A DNA stretch of 64,000 bases. Source: Bathymodiolus brooksi. Its lineage: Eukaryota > Mollusca > Bivalvia > Mytilida > Modiolidae. The stretch spans positions 34,953,804 through 35,017,803 of the forward strand of contig OY804579.1 of assembly GCA_963680875.1 (NCBI GenBank), read 5' to 3'. Each line of letters starts with the position of its first letter. The first letter of the stretch is position 1. Made by a program: the position numbers and the translations under genes. The notes under the pieces were generated by a model that had not been told where the DNA came from, ran no database searches, and saw only the letters and a list, made by a program, of their open reading frames with translations. Shown here piece by piece: positions 62,358-64,000 of the stretch.

Positions 62358-63339
62358 TTCTGTATATTCATAGCGTACATAAGCACATAGGGAATTCTTT
62401 TCAACGTCAAAATTACAAGATGAGATTAAAATAGAGAAGTTTTAATTGTATAAATTCCATGCAAGTGAAAAAGATCCTTTTTACTAATGTCTTTTTTTCC
62501 TGATCATTATGCTTGTTATATATGTTTCCATCAATGGTATTCCCCAAGCATTTTTATCTTTCCGGTTTGTAGACATAATCGTCATCACAGTTCATGACCC
62601 TTTCTGGAATGTAGGCCAAGCAAATTGTATTTTAAAATACTTTGAAAATATGATGATTGATCATTCACATTCCACCATTTTCTAGAAAATGACCGATTTT
62701 ACCGGGGAAATACATACAAGTGCTCTCCATTAGTCACAAAATGACAGATTATTTTGCATTTCCACTGCTGCTTTAATAACAAATATACCCCTTACTTCTT
62801 GGGGTAGTGAAATGAAATTCACAGAGAAGATAGAAAAAGAATTCATTTACAGTAATAATCAACATTTATAGCATAAATTGAACAGAGAATTAAATTAAAC
62901 CAGACAGAAAAATGAGATTATCTGGGTAAAAAAAAGCCTGTCATTATTACAAATAGCATCAACAAAACTGTATTGATACCACTCTGTGATAATAAATGTG
63001 ATTAAAATAAATTGAAATCAGTCATTAATTGTTTTACAAAAATATGGCAGAATGTAGTCAGTCTAATAGATTGTATTGATAAAAGCAAAAACACCAAATT
63101 CACTGGATTAAATACTTTATTATATGGTCAAGTAAGTTTAATATTTGCATCAAATAATTAATTTTTAATACTTCAATTTCAAACTACTTAAAGAAAATAT
63201 CCTTTTCGTATACTTTTTCTGTTTATTGAGAACAATTTCTCTTGTGAAAATGTATTTGTCCACATTAGTTTTTGTTAGATGATCAGTGTCAGTGTGGTTA
63301 TAATTTTGAATACCCCTCCATTTACTCAATAATCTCTGT

Positions 63340-64000
63340 GACAACGAGTACTCTGTTGTTGCAGTAGGACATATATAACTTGCAATGTTGTGTTATTTGC
63401 AAGTTCTAGGGTCATGAGTGCTCTTTGATTGCGTTAGGCCATACCAGGATACGTCGGAGTGATGTGCTACGAAAACGATCTATCACGTGTTAGGACATAT
63501 ATAATTTGCAATGTTGTGTTATTTGCAATCTTTGTGGTCATGAGTACTCTTTGGTTAAGTTAGGCCATACCAGGATGCGTCGGAGGCGTCGGAGTGATGT
63601 GTTACGGAGAATATATATCACGTGTGATCTCGAGTACTCTGTGTTTGTATTAGGCCATACCAGGATACGTCGGAGTGATGTGCTACGGAGAATATATATC
63701 ACGTGTGACCTCGAGTACTCTGTGTTTGTGTTAAGGCAAATATAACATGAAGCTATGTGCTTTTAGAGTTATATGTGACCAGATATACTAAGTGTTATAG
63801 AGCATATATTTTGTAGTGATGAGTAGTATAGGAACTCTCTGTGACCACAGGTACTCAGTGCTTGTGTAAGGCAATACGACGTAGTGATGTGTTATTGAAC
63901 TTTCTACGAGCACATTGTATTTTTGTTAGAACATAAAGTATATATATCTTATAGCTATGTGTTTTTGAAATTATATGTTGCGACGAACACTGTGTTTGTG
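63340..64000 (+). repeat. Degenerate tandem array, about 81-bp unit, continuing past the window
   Basis: Repeats of gagtactctgtgtttgt, taggccataccaggatacg and tcggagtgatgtgctacgg, then agaatatatatcacgtgtg. The two best units start at 63,632 and 63,713, 81 bp apart. Earlier units (63,346, 63,416, 63,541) are shorter or carry an alternative block with acttgcaatgttgtg. Later ones are strongly diverged. CACGTG palindromes recur. An open frame at 63,506-63,745 is just the array read in one frame. Confidence 0.8.

Larger units (their letters stand above)
61801..63339. other. Non-coding stretch with possible promoter
   Basis: No open frame of note. It includes three cAMP-response-element palindromes (62,016-62,357) and a good splice donor at 62,129, annotated separately. 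The remainder, especially 62,600-63,340, is AT-rich with no repeats I can recognise. Confidence 0.5.

Noticed and set aside
63506..63745. An Arg-rich 79-residue open frame at the right end
   Set aside because: The peptide repeats with the 81-bp tandem unit, so it is a by-product of the array.

Overview
The window is eukaryotic, AT-rich and intron-containing, and looks like mollusc nuclear DNA. Several dispersed repeats (tRNA-headed SINEs whose tail reads gttaacgccactttcagcaa, and a repeat carrying gtgttgctcatctttt) are types I remember as abundant in bivalves, especially mussels. That assignment rests on memory, not on a search.

Layout. Positions 1-39,604 are one uninterrupted satellite with a 29-bp monomer, roughly 1,365 copies. 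It runs off the left edge and shows several levels of higher-order repeat. From 39,605 to 43,542 there is AT-rich sequence with SINE copies. From 43,543 to 61,003 lies the only protein gene I can support: the 3' portion of an ionotropic glutamate receptor (iGluR) subunit on the + strand. Seven exons splice into an uninterrupted 493-residue frame covering the end of the amino-terminal domain, ligand-binding lobe S1, M1, the pore loop, M3, lobe S2, M4 and a short cytoplasmic tail ending in a stop. The signal peptide and most of the amino-terminal domain are not recognised here; they may lie beyond the satellite or be missing.

The introns hold four separate minisatellites: 56 bp x 13, 41 bp x 45, 39 bp x about 85-89, and 37 bp x 12. 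They also contain at least five SINE copies or fragments, copies of another dispersed repeat and a long foldback element. Downstream of the gene are a further SINE copy, a cluster of three full cAMP-response-element palindromes followed by a good splice donor (possibly the promoter and first exon of another gene, speculative), and a degenerate tandem array of about 81 bp that runs off the right edge.

The most distinctive points are the multi-level satellite, whose commonest variable base makes or breaks a 10-bp palindrome in each monomer; the receptor's Glu at the pore Q/R/N site together with Asp at the usual ligand-binding Glu; a GC-AG intron; and a 37-bp array that appears to have grown from the 5' end of a SINE.
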